Source of the DNA: Patiria miniata
Taxonomy: Eukaryota > Echinodermata > Asteroidea > Valvatida > Asterinidae
Length of the DNA stretch: 64,000 bases
Direction: 5' to 3'
Assembly (NCBI RefSeq): GCF_015706575.1
Contig: NW_024037071.1
Coordinates: 9,103,774-9,167,773 of the forward strand
Made by a program: the position numbers and the translations under genes. Shown here piece after piece: positions 13,556 to 24,124 of this stretch. How positions within the stretch are numbered: position 1 is the first letter of the stretch; every line of letters starts with the position of its first letter. The notes beneath the pieces were generated by a model. That model searched no databases. It was given only the letters and a program-made list of their open reading frames with translations, and was not told the origin of the DNA.

Positions 13556-13935
13556 TTTTCGGAATTTACTGCACACACCAAATTCAAAAGGAAGCATGGA
13601 CTACATCGCGAATTTCCTCCAAAACTATGGGTCTGGAGGTATTCATTTTACATCTTTTAACTCTACTATGCAGCTAATAGCGTATAGTTTTCTTGGAATA
13701 TTTCAATTTGAGATAAATTTAAATTGAGGCAGTGGATTACTGCGTGGCACTGACAGCTGTCGCTACGAGATTTACCATATTAAACAGAAACCAGTGATAA
13801 ACATTAACCACATCTGCAATTTTCTGCATAACTGTTGCGTTGCAGGACTTTTGTATGCATTTTGTATCCCTATTATCCATCATTCCAACAATGTATTATT
13901 GCCTGGAATATTCTATTTTGAGGTGCAATTGCGAT
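13556..13935. repeat. Isolated relic satellite monomers
   Basis: GGAATTTACTGCACACACC, GGACTACATCGCG, TTTCCTCCAAAACTATGGGT and later TGGCACTGACAG, GAGATTTACC, ACCACATCTGCAATTTTCTG follow the order and spacing of the satellite monomer. This shows the array once reached at least 1.6 kb further right or seeded here. Homology is by eye. Confidence 0.6.
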
Positions 13936-14175
13936 AAAGATATGGCCAGCGACAGAGGAGGAGCAAGGTCATCTTTATTGGGTGGGGGTTTAAAGTTCAT
14001 GAAAAGGGCACTTGCACATCCGTGCTGAAATGTAGACTGGGTTTTTTTCCTCCGGACACTGGGCCTCCGTAAAATGAAATATTGGCCGGAGCGTGCCATC
14101 TTCCAATGGGGGCGCTGTTCAAACCGGACAATCATGCACACCATCGGACAATTTGTTCTTGTGATTACGTTGTAT
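13936..14175. repeat. Family C repeat fragment
   Basis: It contains GAAAAGGGCACTTGC and GGGGGCGCTGTTCAAACCGG followed by ACAATCATGCACACC. This end is shared in the same or reverse orientation with copies at 17,001-17,312, 20,809-20,930 and 59,405-59,480. Confidence 0.6.
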
Positions 14176-14321
14176 AATTTATGTCGAGGCTGTTCCACCT
14201 ATAAACCTTGGTTGATGTGAACAGCCTTGTACTCTCCTATGATACTCTTTTCTTAATTTCTCTTTCTATTAATCTTATTTTAAATTACAGCTTCAAAGCA
14301 ATATTTTGTTTCTGGTGCTAA

Positions 14322-14690
14322 GGCCAAACAAAAAAGTCTCCGGCTTCTGGTATGCGCGCGCGTCGCCGTAGCCATGCGCGTCGGCAAAATGAAAACGTTT
14401 TTTTTTTAAATAAAAGATGATGTCTCAAAACCGCCAAACTCACTGGTTTGACTGGAATCCTGCTGCTGCACAATTTTAACGTGTTTTTAGATGGGGGTTA
14501 TGATCGAAAATAAGCTTTATGTGGCTTCTCTGGACTCCCATATATTTGCATTAAGTTTAGTCGGGCACCATTTGCAGTCGTCAGCCGACATTTGAAGCAA
14601 AAAAAAACATGTAAAAAAAAAAAAAAGCCGCGTCGCCGCACCATTTTTTGGGCAAGCTCCATACCAGAAACCGCAGACTTTTTTTGGCCT
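14322..14690. mobile_element. MITE family A, copy 2
   Basis: 369 bp from GGCCAAACAAAAAAGTC to GACTTTTTTTGGCC, flanked by TAA on both sides (14,319-14,321 and 14,691-14,693). The interior (GATGATGTCTCAAAACCGCC through GTCGGGCACCATTTGCAGTC) is shared with the truncated copy at 54,289. It is non-coding. Confidence 0.85.
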
Positions 14691-14800
14691 AATGTACATT
14701 TATTTTGTTTTCGTTTATTTAGATAAATTTTACGTGTATATTATCCAACTTGTATTGGTCTGATAATAGATACGAGATTTGATATTGGCCACGTTTAGAT

Positions 14801-15795
14801 CATGGAGCAAGGAACGGAAGGAGTCAGAACTCCCCTACTTCAAAGTGATTATGATCGTCGCCGCCCTCGACAGCAACAATAGAAAGCACCTGGCGGCCAG
14901 CTTATTCAGTTGCTCACCACCCTATTGAGATCCGCGCTCACTAAAGCTAGAAGAAAGAGTTATTGCATTAATTTGTAGATAGCACTATGGTAACACGCTG
15001 GCACACTTGTCATGCATCGCCAAAAATGATTGAATTTGAAAGCGTTTGTTCGGAGTTGGCTAACACTGGCGAACAATGTGGTTAACATCACTGAAACAAA
15101 CACTTCATGGCGAACAAAATATGCTCTATCCCTTCCGTCGGAAACCTTAGGAAATTTCCCAAAATGTCATATTTCATAAATGATGTATTGCCAATAAAAA
15201 AAACAATCGAAAATCCATGAGAACTTATTGGAAAACAATTTAATTCATCTTCAAATGACAGGAACAGATAGAGCTTTCAATGACCAACAACTGCACATCG
15301 ATAACTTGATTTCATAAATCCCATGTAACAACTGTGCAGTTGTTAAAACCTACAATATTTTTCTTCAAAAAAAGAGTAACGACGTGACATGACTATTCGC
15401 TCTTTTCATGCTTTTGCCATAGGCATGCAGGACCTCGATCTGGCAACTTTACACAATTTTACACAATTGTTCAGTGATTCCCGCGTCGGGGTTCAGTGAT
15501 TCCCGTGTATGCGCGGGAATCACTAAACCGGTTATTTTTATTGTGTAAAGTTGCCAGATCGAGGCTCTGGTCGGCCTATGGCCGAGCGTGAAAAGGCGAA
15601 TAGGGAGATTGTTGGTTACCAACTAAAAGACGGCGACGATCAATGTGTTCAAAGACCGCTTGCAGTCACGTAATGAATGGTCCGGGCTTGTGGTCACAGT
15701 GCTTTAGCTATTGACATTCCCAATGAATTGGAATGTTTAAAGTCAAACATGTAAATCGCCCAAGAGTTCTAACTCCTTCTGTTCCTTGCTCCATA
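14801..15795. mobile_element. hAT-like DNA element, 995 bp, 7-8 bp TSD
   Basis: The left end ATGGAGCAAGGAACGGAAGG and right end CTTCTGTTCCTTGCTCCAT are inverted repeats of about 32 bp that also share GGAGT-AGAACTC. TTTAGAT is duplicated immediately outside (14,794-14,800 and 15,796-15,802), possibly 8 bp counting the next base. Such TSD lengths fit hAT-type elements (inference). There is no transposase ORF. Subterminal GATTATGATCGTCGCCG and its inverse CGGCGACGATCAATG are also paired. A second, palindromic element (15,393-15,603) sits inside it. Confidence 0.8.
15393..15603. mobile_element. Palindromic MITE family B, copy 1
   Basis: It is almost entirely two inverted arms: CTATTCGCTCTTTTCATGC and CCTCGATCTGGCAACTTTAC on the left mirror GTAAAGTTGCCAGATCGAGG and AAAAGGCGAATAG on the right. 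The centre holds GATTCCCGCG repeats. It is non-coding and nested in the 14,801-15,795 element. Confidence 0.85.
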
Positions 15796-15963
15796 TTTAG
15801 ATGGACCAGTTCATTTCGTCTAATGTCCATGTCATATCCTTGTTATACAATAGGCCTGCCGTTCACAAGGGGTAAAAAAGGTTAATACACGTCATTGAAA
15901 TTCCACAGACCCATGCACAAATACCATGCCTTTGAGTTCGCTTTATTATCGATTCTTCAGTCA

Positions 15964-16201
15964 TACTCTCCAAATCCCAAAGAGTGAAACTAGGGAGAAG
16001 ACACTTTTAGAGTGAAAATCACTATCATTTTAGATTGAAATAATCTGAAAAAAAAATCACTTCAGTCGAAGCTAAAGTTAAAACTCGATCTTTTCTATTG
16101 AATGAATTTCACTCAAAAACGTCCAATCCCTAGTTTCCGACTGTTGGAGTGCATTGTCACTCGAATGGAGTGAATTTTTACTCTTTGAAATTTAGAGAGT
16201 A
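15964..16201. mobile_element. Short inverted-repeat element
   Basis: The left end TACTCTCCAAATCCCAAAGA and right end TCTTTGAAATTTAGAGAGTA are imperfect inverted repeats of about 25 bp. The inside is rich in AGTGAAA / TTTCACT words, and there is no ORF. Target duplication was not resolved. Confidence 0.6.
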
Positions 16202-16204
16202 GGC

Positions 16205-17000
16205 CTATGGCTTGCAGCTGTCGTCTGCTGTCGGTTTTCGCCAGATGTGAAGGAAGTGTTGACTTGTCGTTAAAGCTCCGTTGTCGACAGCCCTCCATGA
16301 GGTTATTGTTCAAATCACAGCATTTGACCACTTGGGAAAAATCAAGCGTTTTCTTTGTTTGCCCTGTCTCGTTTGTACTTGAAAAAGGCATAACGCTTCA
16401 TTTTACCCAAGTGTGAAAATAAAGGGAGACACTCACTCGGTTTAGTACTGCATGTTTCTTGATAGAAACGTTTCTGTCCTGATAGGTCATTAACGGTGAT
16501 GGTGCCAGTGATTCCTGCAAAGCAAAATAATAGAATCCAGGTCAGTAATCTGTTGCTACAATGTCAAGGGTAATATTGTGCAAACCCGACCCGTAACCGA
16601 AACCGACCAGAACCGAAACTGACTTCGGGTCGGGTCGGCTTGTCCATCATTTCAGTCGGATCGAGGCGGTTTCCGTTTTGCCCCTGTGATTTTCGGATCG
16701 GGTAGGGTCGGTTCAGCCATTTTGGAAAAACCCGAAATTAAGCGAAAAGAAAAGTCAACAGTGCAGAAATCCACACGGTATAGACGTACATTGCAGAGTC
16801 ACAGTGCCGGTACGACCCGGTTTTCGGTATATCACGCACGGTAACAGGTGGCCAGGTCACGTTGTGAGTACCTTACGGTATGATTAAGTAATGCTAGGGT
16901 CGTACATATCCGAATTATTGCCACAAATACCCCGATCGAGAATTCTTGATGGCATCGGGAGAAATTAGCCCCGATTCACTGTTTGTAAGAATAACGTAAG
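16205..17000. other. Intergenic; CG-rich inverted words near 16.6 kb
   Basis: No gene is supported. At 16,573-16,735 the words CCCGACCCG, GACCAGAACCGAAAC, CGGGTCGGGTCGG and TCGGGTAGGGTCGG form a local imperfect inverted repeat that looks like a simple-sequence-derived hairpin. Confidence 0.5.
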
Positions 17001-17312
17001 CATAGGCGAAGCCAGGAGGGGGGGGGGGTATTTCCCCCCCCCCCCCAATATTTTGTAAAGACTGCCTTTTCCATTCTAATGCCCAATAATTTGTAAAGAG
17101 TGCCCTTTTTTTACGAAGTGCCCTTTTTCTGAACATGTGCCCTTTTCAAAAATGAAGTGGTGGCCTTTTTTGTGGCATCTTCCGTTTTGGGTGCCTTTTT
17201 CAGAATGTCGCACATGTATCGCCCTGAAAAGCACACATTGGCCCTTTGTGTGTATAATTGTCGGTTTTGAACAGCGCCCCCATCGACATATGGTACCAGC
17301 CCCCCCCCCCCC
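17001..17312. repeat. Family C repeat with G/C homopolymer ends
   Basis: It starts CATAGGCGAAGCCAGG with a long G run and ends ATGGTACCAG with a long C run. Inside are repeated GTGCCCTTTTT words and TTTTGAACAGCGCCCCCATC. Related pieces occur at about 13,936-14,175, 20,120-20,440, 20,809-20,930, 59,405-59,480 and 59,975-60,200. It is non-coding. The GGCGTAGCCAG-type terminus is common at ends of animal DNA repeats; its class here is unknown. Confidence 0.7.
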
Positions 17313-20110
17313 TTTCAATAGCAAAGCAATTGCTTACTGAGGTATATCAGTCTCACGGGTTCCTCGCATCAGCCGTTAATTTAGGTGGGAAGTTCACTTG
17401 GCCCATTGGTTTTTGTACGTTCCTATGGGAACAGAAATGTGGAGCCACTTCGATCCATCCACTCTCGCTTGTTGCACAGTTAAATGCATCATGACCTGCA
17501 GATTTAAATAAAAGTAATGAATTCAACTCGAGGTTGTTCAAAATAACCTAGAAAGACGTTATAATCGCAATAAAATGTTACAACAAACCTGCATTAATTA
17601 GATTAATGAAAAGTGGTCCAGTCCGGACAAGTCTCGAAGCCATCGGATGACAAAACAGTCTGATTTGAAAAATTGAGGAGCTTTTTCTTAATGCATGCAG
17701 ACTAGTACACTTCTGTGCATATTGAGGGTGCTATTTTCATTTCTGAAAGTTTTAAAGTCACACGCTTTTGAAATTTTGCCTAACTGTTTGATGGCAAAAC
17801 AATGTCTCTTTCGCTTAGATTATACATGCGTCTTTGGTTTTGATGGTAAAACAGCCAAACACTTAGATCAGTAGTAGCTGACTTAAAGATCATACGAGGG
17901 GGACAAATTCATTTTCTTTATGCATGATATGAGTTACGCTCATAACTTTAAGTCTAACCTCGGATTTACCAGACTGATTTTATGACTGACTGGTAATATC
18001 GACAAAGTATTTGATGCAAGTAGTTTTTTGTTATATTTTGCGGCAAGTCCACTTCACAAAAGTGACTACATTTGCAAAACCTTCAACCTATTCATGCTCA
18101 AACTTAGAAGACATGTCTGACAAATTATCTTTTTATTCCTACATTTTTATTAAATTTCCAATTAACCCAGTTTATATAAAAAGGCAAACGATTAACATAA
18201 AACAGCACAATTAGGTACAAAAGTAGGTTGGATCATTTGTTCTTGTTGCTCTTTTTGTTTGAAGCAACACAATTTTCAACATCTTAAGTAGGGCACTTAA
18301 TACCTTAAGTTACCTGTTGAAAATTTTGCTTTGAGAAAACAGACAACTCATACGCCGTTTGTGTAGTGTTTCGTATATACTGATTTTAGTTGTTAAGAAA
18401 GTCCGCCCGCGGGCATACATTTTTATAGCCAACTTAAGTGTTGTTTTCTTTCGATCGGAACCATTTCTGACGGATAAATTTTTCAAGGTATTTGGGAGTA
18501 GCCCTGTCTTCTTTTCAAGCAAGGTTTTATCACTGAATCGAAAGGGAAATTACCAGTGCTTTTTACACCCAAATATAAACGTTGACATTTGCCCTCACCT
18601 CATTACCCATACCGACGGAAACGAAACGATCCCAAAACGATTTCTTAAAAACATACAAAGCGGTACTGTCCTATGTGTATATTGTTATATTCACATGTTT
18701 AAGTACTCATAGTGGGCGCGGATGTCCTGGAATTGTGTGCATTGGCTTTATCATCTAGCTCCCAGACCTATGATCTTGAAACTCAATGGATCTGGAGTGC
18801 CGAAGAGTAACACACAGCGACCGACGAAAACTGGTGTGCAAAATGAGGCCCACCTATTGTGATGTACTTGATCTAGATTAATTTCTCCAATAATACTCAA
18901 TTGTAAGTTAATTCCTTGTGGTTGTGTATTTTCCTATTTACAGTTAGCATGTTGCTTACAAGGAAATATTGGTACAAGTTTTAAAACATCAGAAATTCAA
19001 AAGACTAGTACTAATATGATCTTGCCTTTAGTTGACTTGACTCGGGACGTACGGATTATGGCTTACAGCACATTGCAGTGGTTCAGCAATTGTCTTTCTT
19101 GGATGACACAGTGGAATGACAAATCAGCACATGATGGTAATGGAAAGTTCAACCTGCAGAAAAAAGGGACAGGACCTACAACCGTGTCATAAAAAGTGAC
19201 TATTTTAGACTCAACGGCTTGAGTCGTCATGTAGGTACTCTAATTACAATATTTGATACCTTCATCAACTCTACCAAGTATCTTCACATTTTAGTGTGCA
19301 TAGAGAAATGTGTCCAATAATGGGGGGAAATATTTTAAAAACAAATGAGAGAAATGTCAGCCATTTTTAATGATCATTGATCTGCTCTGGGTTTTCAGTT
19401 CGAATAGTAAATCTGCTCTACATTGTTTGGCATCTAAAACTGAGCATAATGCAACTTTTGTCACTGAAGCAACCCCTAAGGACAGAAGAAAAAAGATATT
19501 GCTCGATCTTGAGTGTCGAATTCCCAGGGTCCGGTCTTGCCAAGAGATGCGATGTTAGGGTGGAGACTTTGACAGTGATCAGCAGTGGCCTGGTCGAACT
19601 GGTGTGGTCGTACACACGCACTGGCAGGGCGTAGCTACAATGAATGACCGTGCACCATGGGTGAAACGTCAAATTGCCACGATTGTGAAATCACACAACA
19701 TGGTCCAAACTGGTAGTTTTCTGTATGGACAAGATGGACTTAAACCATGCATTTTAGCGCGTGAACGAGGTCCAGGAATAAATCCAAATGTTAAGTGAAA
19801 ACTAACACAGGGTCGGCCCTCGAGTGATATTTGCGATCCGCCGTCCCGTGGTTGCTCAGCCAACGCAGAACTCGACGGCAAGGCCCTGCCTAAAGCACTG
19901 ACCAAGCAAATACCGCTCTATTCACACGCAACATACATGGTTAAAATGCTAACAAAGACATGTTCGAGAGGATTGGGGTCTCGAGGATAACAGAATTCCT
20001 TTAACTTTTGGCTCAACCCAAAAGCAGGAATTTAAAATCCCCCACTATAACAAAATTCCCTGAATCTCGTAATAAAACCAATTGAATTGCATTAAATCCA
20101 CCTCTTTTGC
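17313..20110. other. Intergenic, no supported gene
   Basis: Open frames up to 117 codons (18,359-18,712, +) show no recognisable domain, no clear splice partners and no coding composition. I see no RNA gene. It may be intergenic or intronic sequence of an unseen gene. Confidence 0.5.
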
Positions 20111-20119
20111 TGTTCTTGT

Positions 20120-20440
20120 GTACATGGGCGTTGCGGGGGAGGGGGGGCATAGGGGCGCTGAAAAACTGGCCCCTAAAAATAAAAGTGATCTACAGGAAAA
20201 TATAAGGCTCACTGAACTGGCCATCAAAAGCAACAGTGCCCCTCTCGAGATTTTAAAACAAAAGACTCTCTACAGAGCTAGGTAAAAGAAAGACACTAGG
20301 TTTATAGCGAAATGAACGGGACCACTTTTCCTCCACTTTCACACCGCCGGAAGGTGCCCCTTTTTGGAGCAAGTGCCCCTTTTTGTTATTGCCTCCCCCC
20401 CCCCTGCCCCGTTTGAAAAGCGTTCCACCGCCCTGTCAAC
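20120..20440. repeat. Family C-like fragment
   Basis: GGGCGTTGCGGGGGAGG near 20,125, then CAGTGCCCCTCTCGAG and paired GTGCCCCTTTTTG words with a C run near 20,395, resemble the interior of the family C repeat. It is diverged or rearranged. Confidence 0.45.
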
Positions 20441-20808
20441 GGTAAAGGTCACGGGTGCCATAGAAAAGATGAATCCGAATACATTTCATATCCTGGTATA
20501 CTCTTTTGGAACTTTGGCACTCGGACCCGAGAATAACGACCATACCAGTTCGAATACTTCCCTCGCGCTTACCTGAATTTTCGTTTTGGGTATAGATGCA
20601 CATGCGCAATCTGTAGCAATAAACGAACGATCTCGGGTTACTCGAGGTCGAGCCATAACAACCCAGGCGCGAGTCCAGAGGGTTTGGGGTCACTCCCCCC
20701 CCCCCCCCCCGCTCTGACACCAAAATTATCATAATTGTTATACAAAATTATGATAATTATTGTAAAAATAATTACCTATTTTCCCGCCTGGTCCGCAACT
20801 CTCGGATA

Positions 20809-20930
20809 CAGAGGCGTAGCCAGCGAAGGTAAGGGGGGGGGGGGTATTCGCACACTATACATGTATTGTGCGATAGTGTGCATGATCGTCGGATTTGCAC
20901 AGCACCCCCACAAGAAGATGGTACCAGCCA
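20809..20930. repeat. Family C repeat, short copy
   Basis: AGAGGCGTAGCCAGCGAAGG plus a G run, then GTGTGCATGATCGTCGG, CAGCACCCCCACAAG and ATGGTACCAGCC. It has both termini of family C but a deleted interior. Confidence 0.65.
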
Positions 20931-21737
20931 GTCAATTTGTCCTCCATACTGCTTTACTGGTGGACGAAAAGTGGACATCTCAGATTCTATTTTCTGATTT
21001 TCTGCCACCTGACAGCAGATTTTATTCAGGTGCATGGCTGACAAAAGGCTCTCTACTTTTCACCTTCCAGAAAAGCAGAAAAGCTGATCGCGCGTTTTGA
21101 AGAAAAAAACTGTCTTCGTTTCTTCTTTCCCTTGAAGCTGCATATTCTCACTCTTTAAAAATGTATTTTCAGTTTGTTTGTTTTGTTTTAACGGGTAAAA
21201 ATATATTCCTATTTTGAGCGTCTGCAACCTTAACCCTCTGGAAAGGGTTTTGTGAAGAATAATTCAATAAAATTAAACTTCGGAAGATATTTTCCTTCAA
21301 CATTCTATTCAAAAGTGAATAACGTATATATTGCTATATAGTTACTTTGATTGATAGATTTTTGGAAGTATAATTTCACAATTTCAAAACTATAATCACC
21401 CCGTCACTTTAAGTTGGCCGTTGTTTATTCGTTCACTATCTCACTAGAAAACAAATACGGTTTAGGTTATCTTGGAAAATGTGCGATTCGATTTGAAAAT
21501 TAATTATTTTGTTCCCGTTTGTCAAGCTCCCAACAAAACTGGAAAAGAAACTATCCCGAGAGCAGCAAAATGGTTCATAATGTTTTGTATGTTTAGGTAG
21601 TTTATTCTGCATTTAAATGAACGATAAAAAAAAACGAATTGGATTTTTGAATTCAACGCCAATCTCCACATGAGACGAATTTCCTCAAAAGTGGACGAAT
21701 GAGAATGTCACGTTCGCAAATTACATTGCACCAAATA

Positions 21738-22152
21738 CAGGGCGAGTAAAAAAAAAACGAAACCAAATGGCAAGAATTTTTTTTGAATTTTGCCTGTAGC
21801 ACTTTTAAAAATCCAGGATATGAAAGCACAGTCAGTAAGCTATTTTTTTTAGTACAAGAATCATTCGAATCGGTCACAAAAAGTAAGTGTTCTTTAAGCA
21901 AAACGAAAACAATTCTCATATGGATGCATGTGAATTGTTTTCGTTTTGCTGGAAGACTTTTTGTGATCAGTAGACAGAACGTTAAAACGGTGTTTGTGTT
22001 CAAAATTCCGTAACTTAAAAAGTACACAAGTGATTTGAATGATTCTTGTACTAAAAGAAAGCTCATTGATTGGGCGTTTATATCCTAGATTTCATTTAAA
22101 AATGGTCCTGTCATTTGGGTTTCGTGGTTTTTGTTTTGTTTTACTCACCCTG
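21738..22152. mobile_element. Foldback MITE with TA target site
   Basis: 415 bp with ends CAGGGCGAGTAAAA and TTTTACTCACCCTG, flanked by TA on both sides. Arms of about 200 bp pair imperfectly: TAGTACAAGAATCATTCGAA against TTTGAATGATTCTTGTACTA, and AGCAAAACGAAAACAATTC against GAATTGTTTTCGTTTTGCT. The opposed ORFs on both strands are a by-product of the palindrome. The right duplicate (near 38,205) reads through without it. Confidence 0.85.
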
Positions 22153-22159
22153 TATATCT

Positions 22160-23980
22160 AACTAGTATAAGGAAGCCTTTAATAGGCATGTGGATGCAAA
22201 ATGGCTATTGTTGTGGAGATTGACCTTAGCTTTCCCTCATTCTGCAACTAATAACTAATACTAACCGTTATTCCCTATTATCATCGTATTTTCCACATCA
22301 TGGGTGCTTTGCAAGTTTCAGTTGCTACGAATCGCTGGGTTCTTGGGGTCAATTAATTTCTTTTCGCTCGGAATAGATATATACCTTTGTTAAAAATTCA
22401 GGAGGCAACGTCGTCTCCATTAACCGTTAACGCTTCAAGGTTTCCCATTATTATCGTATTTTCTACATCATGTGTGCTTTGCAAGGTTGAGTTGTTTCAT
22501 GATTCGTTGATTGTTTCTTTCTTTTGGTCAATTACTTTCTTTTCGCTCGGAATAGATGTATGCCTTTATTAAAAATTCAGGGCGGCAACCTTGTCCCCAT
22601 GGCGTCGAGTAGTACGCTACCACTAGCAGCTTTCTCGCCCTGGATCATTTACAGAATTATGCGGACTGAAACAATTCCTCGTTTCAAAGAAGCTCAATCA
22701 GAACTTTAACATTAGTTGCAATAGCGGGGATCGAGTCAGAACATAGGTAGATAGTTATCATTCCAGGGTCTACTAGGCCTACATGTATTCCCTCAAGGTT
22801 GAAAGTACACAAGGTTGCTGCTTGCCAATAATAAGAAATTATTATCCTGGAGACACCGCTGTTCAGGGCGACATTAGGTTTGTGCGCATGTCCGTGCTTT
22901 AGCTCGTATTAAACGCCATCTTGGGACCGAATGTATCCAGTCTCGTTTTGCGTAAAAACAGCTCAATGGAGGACGTCTTTTCAAATCACCTTTTTATATT
23001 ACAAATAAGTTTTTGTAATTAGAGATATAACAATAAATCGACAGAAAAAGGACTATAATTTTTTATCAGATAGGACTGTAAACTATCCGACAAGACACTT
23101 AATGAGAAAACACCTCCGAAAAATTAAATTTGATTGCGACGTTTATAAATGTCTCAATCGGAACGAAAATAATGGTCACGTTTCGAGGGATTTTTCGTCA
23201 TCCTTGGAAGTTCATTCCGAATCAAGTAAATTACCATTGGAAAGACTAAATAAAGGAGAATACCAGTGTGGAAGACTTTTGAGAGCAAACCCTGTGTAAA
23301 TACTTACACTAAATGTAAACAAACGGCGCCATGTGTCTACAAATCCATATAGCATGCAGGCGCGGCACTACGCGTATATCCCCGACCCTGTGAAATGTAT
23401 ACACGTGGGGCACAGGCCAATCACGCGTCGGCATGGTTGTTTGAATTGCAAACCCCGAGTTCTGTGTTATATTGTGCAGTTGAGTGGGAAAAACACACTC
23501 CAGGTTCAGTAAACCCACTAGAGAATCCCCCCATTTACAGGGGAGTTTAGGGGTTTGCTCTTTTGAAATACAAAATTTAAAGTCTAATTGATGTTTTCAT
23601 GGCAGGCTTAATGCTAGCTGAACTTACTTGATTGCAGAAAAAAAGCTTTCGTTTGGACAATTTTTTCCGTTTGTTGCTGGCTTTCGTTCAGTGAAAGAGG
23701 CTTTCGTTTTTGTTTATTTCGCGAAAATAACTACATCGCATTTAAAATATTCGATGTAGATGCTAAGGATATATAGTTGTTAACCTACTTTGGGACAAAT
23801 CTGTTGGCTTCAATACATATTTCGTGCATTTATGAACAGTTTTTGTGAGGCCGTTCTCAGCGACTTGTTGTTATGAACGAGCTCATGAATATTCATTTTA
23901 CAGCGCAGCCTGGAAAAACTGGCGCATGCGCGTAAACCTCATGTCGCGCTGTCAGCCTCTGGAACAGCGGCGGAGAACAA
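22160..23980. other. Upstream flank of lectin 1, no gene seen
   Basis: The stretch at 22,380-22,620 contains two tandem imperfect copies of a ~175-bp block (TTTTCGCTCGGAATAGAT, GGCAACG/CTTGTC) that occurs once near 39,220-39,320. The rest is AT-rich with no supported exon. Confidence 0.5.
23922..23931. promoter_or_regulatory. Palindromic GCGCATGCGC site upstream of lectin 1
   Basis: GCGCATGCGC is the core of the NRF-1 recognition sequence known from animal promoters. It lies about 190 bp before the lectin ATG and follows an octamer-like TCATGAATATTCAT at 23,883. Lectin 2 lacks it, so a promoter role is a guess. Confidence 0.3.
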
Positions 23981-23994
23981 GGAGAACCGATTCT

Positions 23995-24124
23995 AGTATG
24001 AAAGTAACAGTATACATGAGATTACCTCGATCGTCATCGTCACTACCATCCAAGACAGTCTTACGTTTTATTTCTGAAAACAGAATCCGTTGAGAAGCCA
24101 ACGGTACGAAAACAAAAGACAATC
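23995..24124 (+). promoter_or_regulatory. Conserved 5' flank of lectin 1
   Basis: ATCGTCATCGTC, CAAGACAGTCTT, TTTATTTCTGA, AGAATCCGTTGAGA and GTACGAAAACAAAAGACA are shared in order with the flank of lectin 2 (39,830-39,969), which has an extra ~45 bases just before GTACGAAAAC. It is probably transcribed leader or proximal promoter. Confidence 0.45.

Noticed and set aside
16915-17324. Zinc-finger-like or glycine-rich ORFs around the G/C runs
   Set aside because: Produced by homopolymer runs and repeated GTGCCCTTTT words of the family C repeat.
18359-18712. 117-codon ORF
   Set aside because: No domain, AT-rich phenylalanine-heavy composition, no splice or promoter support.
15900-21600. Remains of protease exons 3-8 expected if the whole gene had been duplicated
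   Set aside because: I looked for the Asp, His and Ser motif codons on the reverse strand here and found none; only the 5' part was duplicated.
21653-22066. 137-codon ORF on the reverse strand
   Set aside because: It lies within the palindromic foldback element and is matched by an opposite-strand ORF from the other arm.
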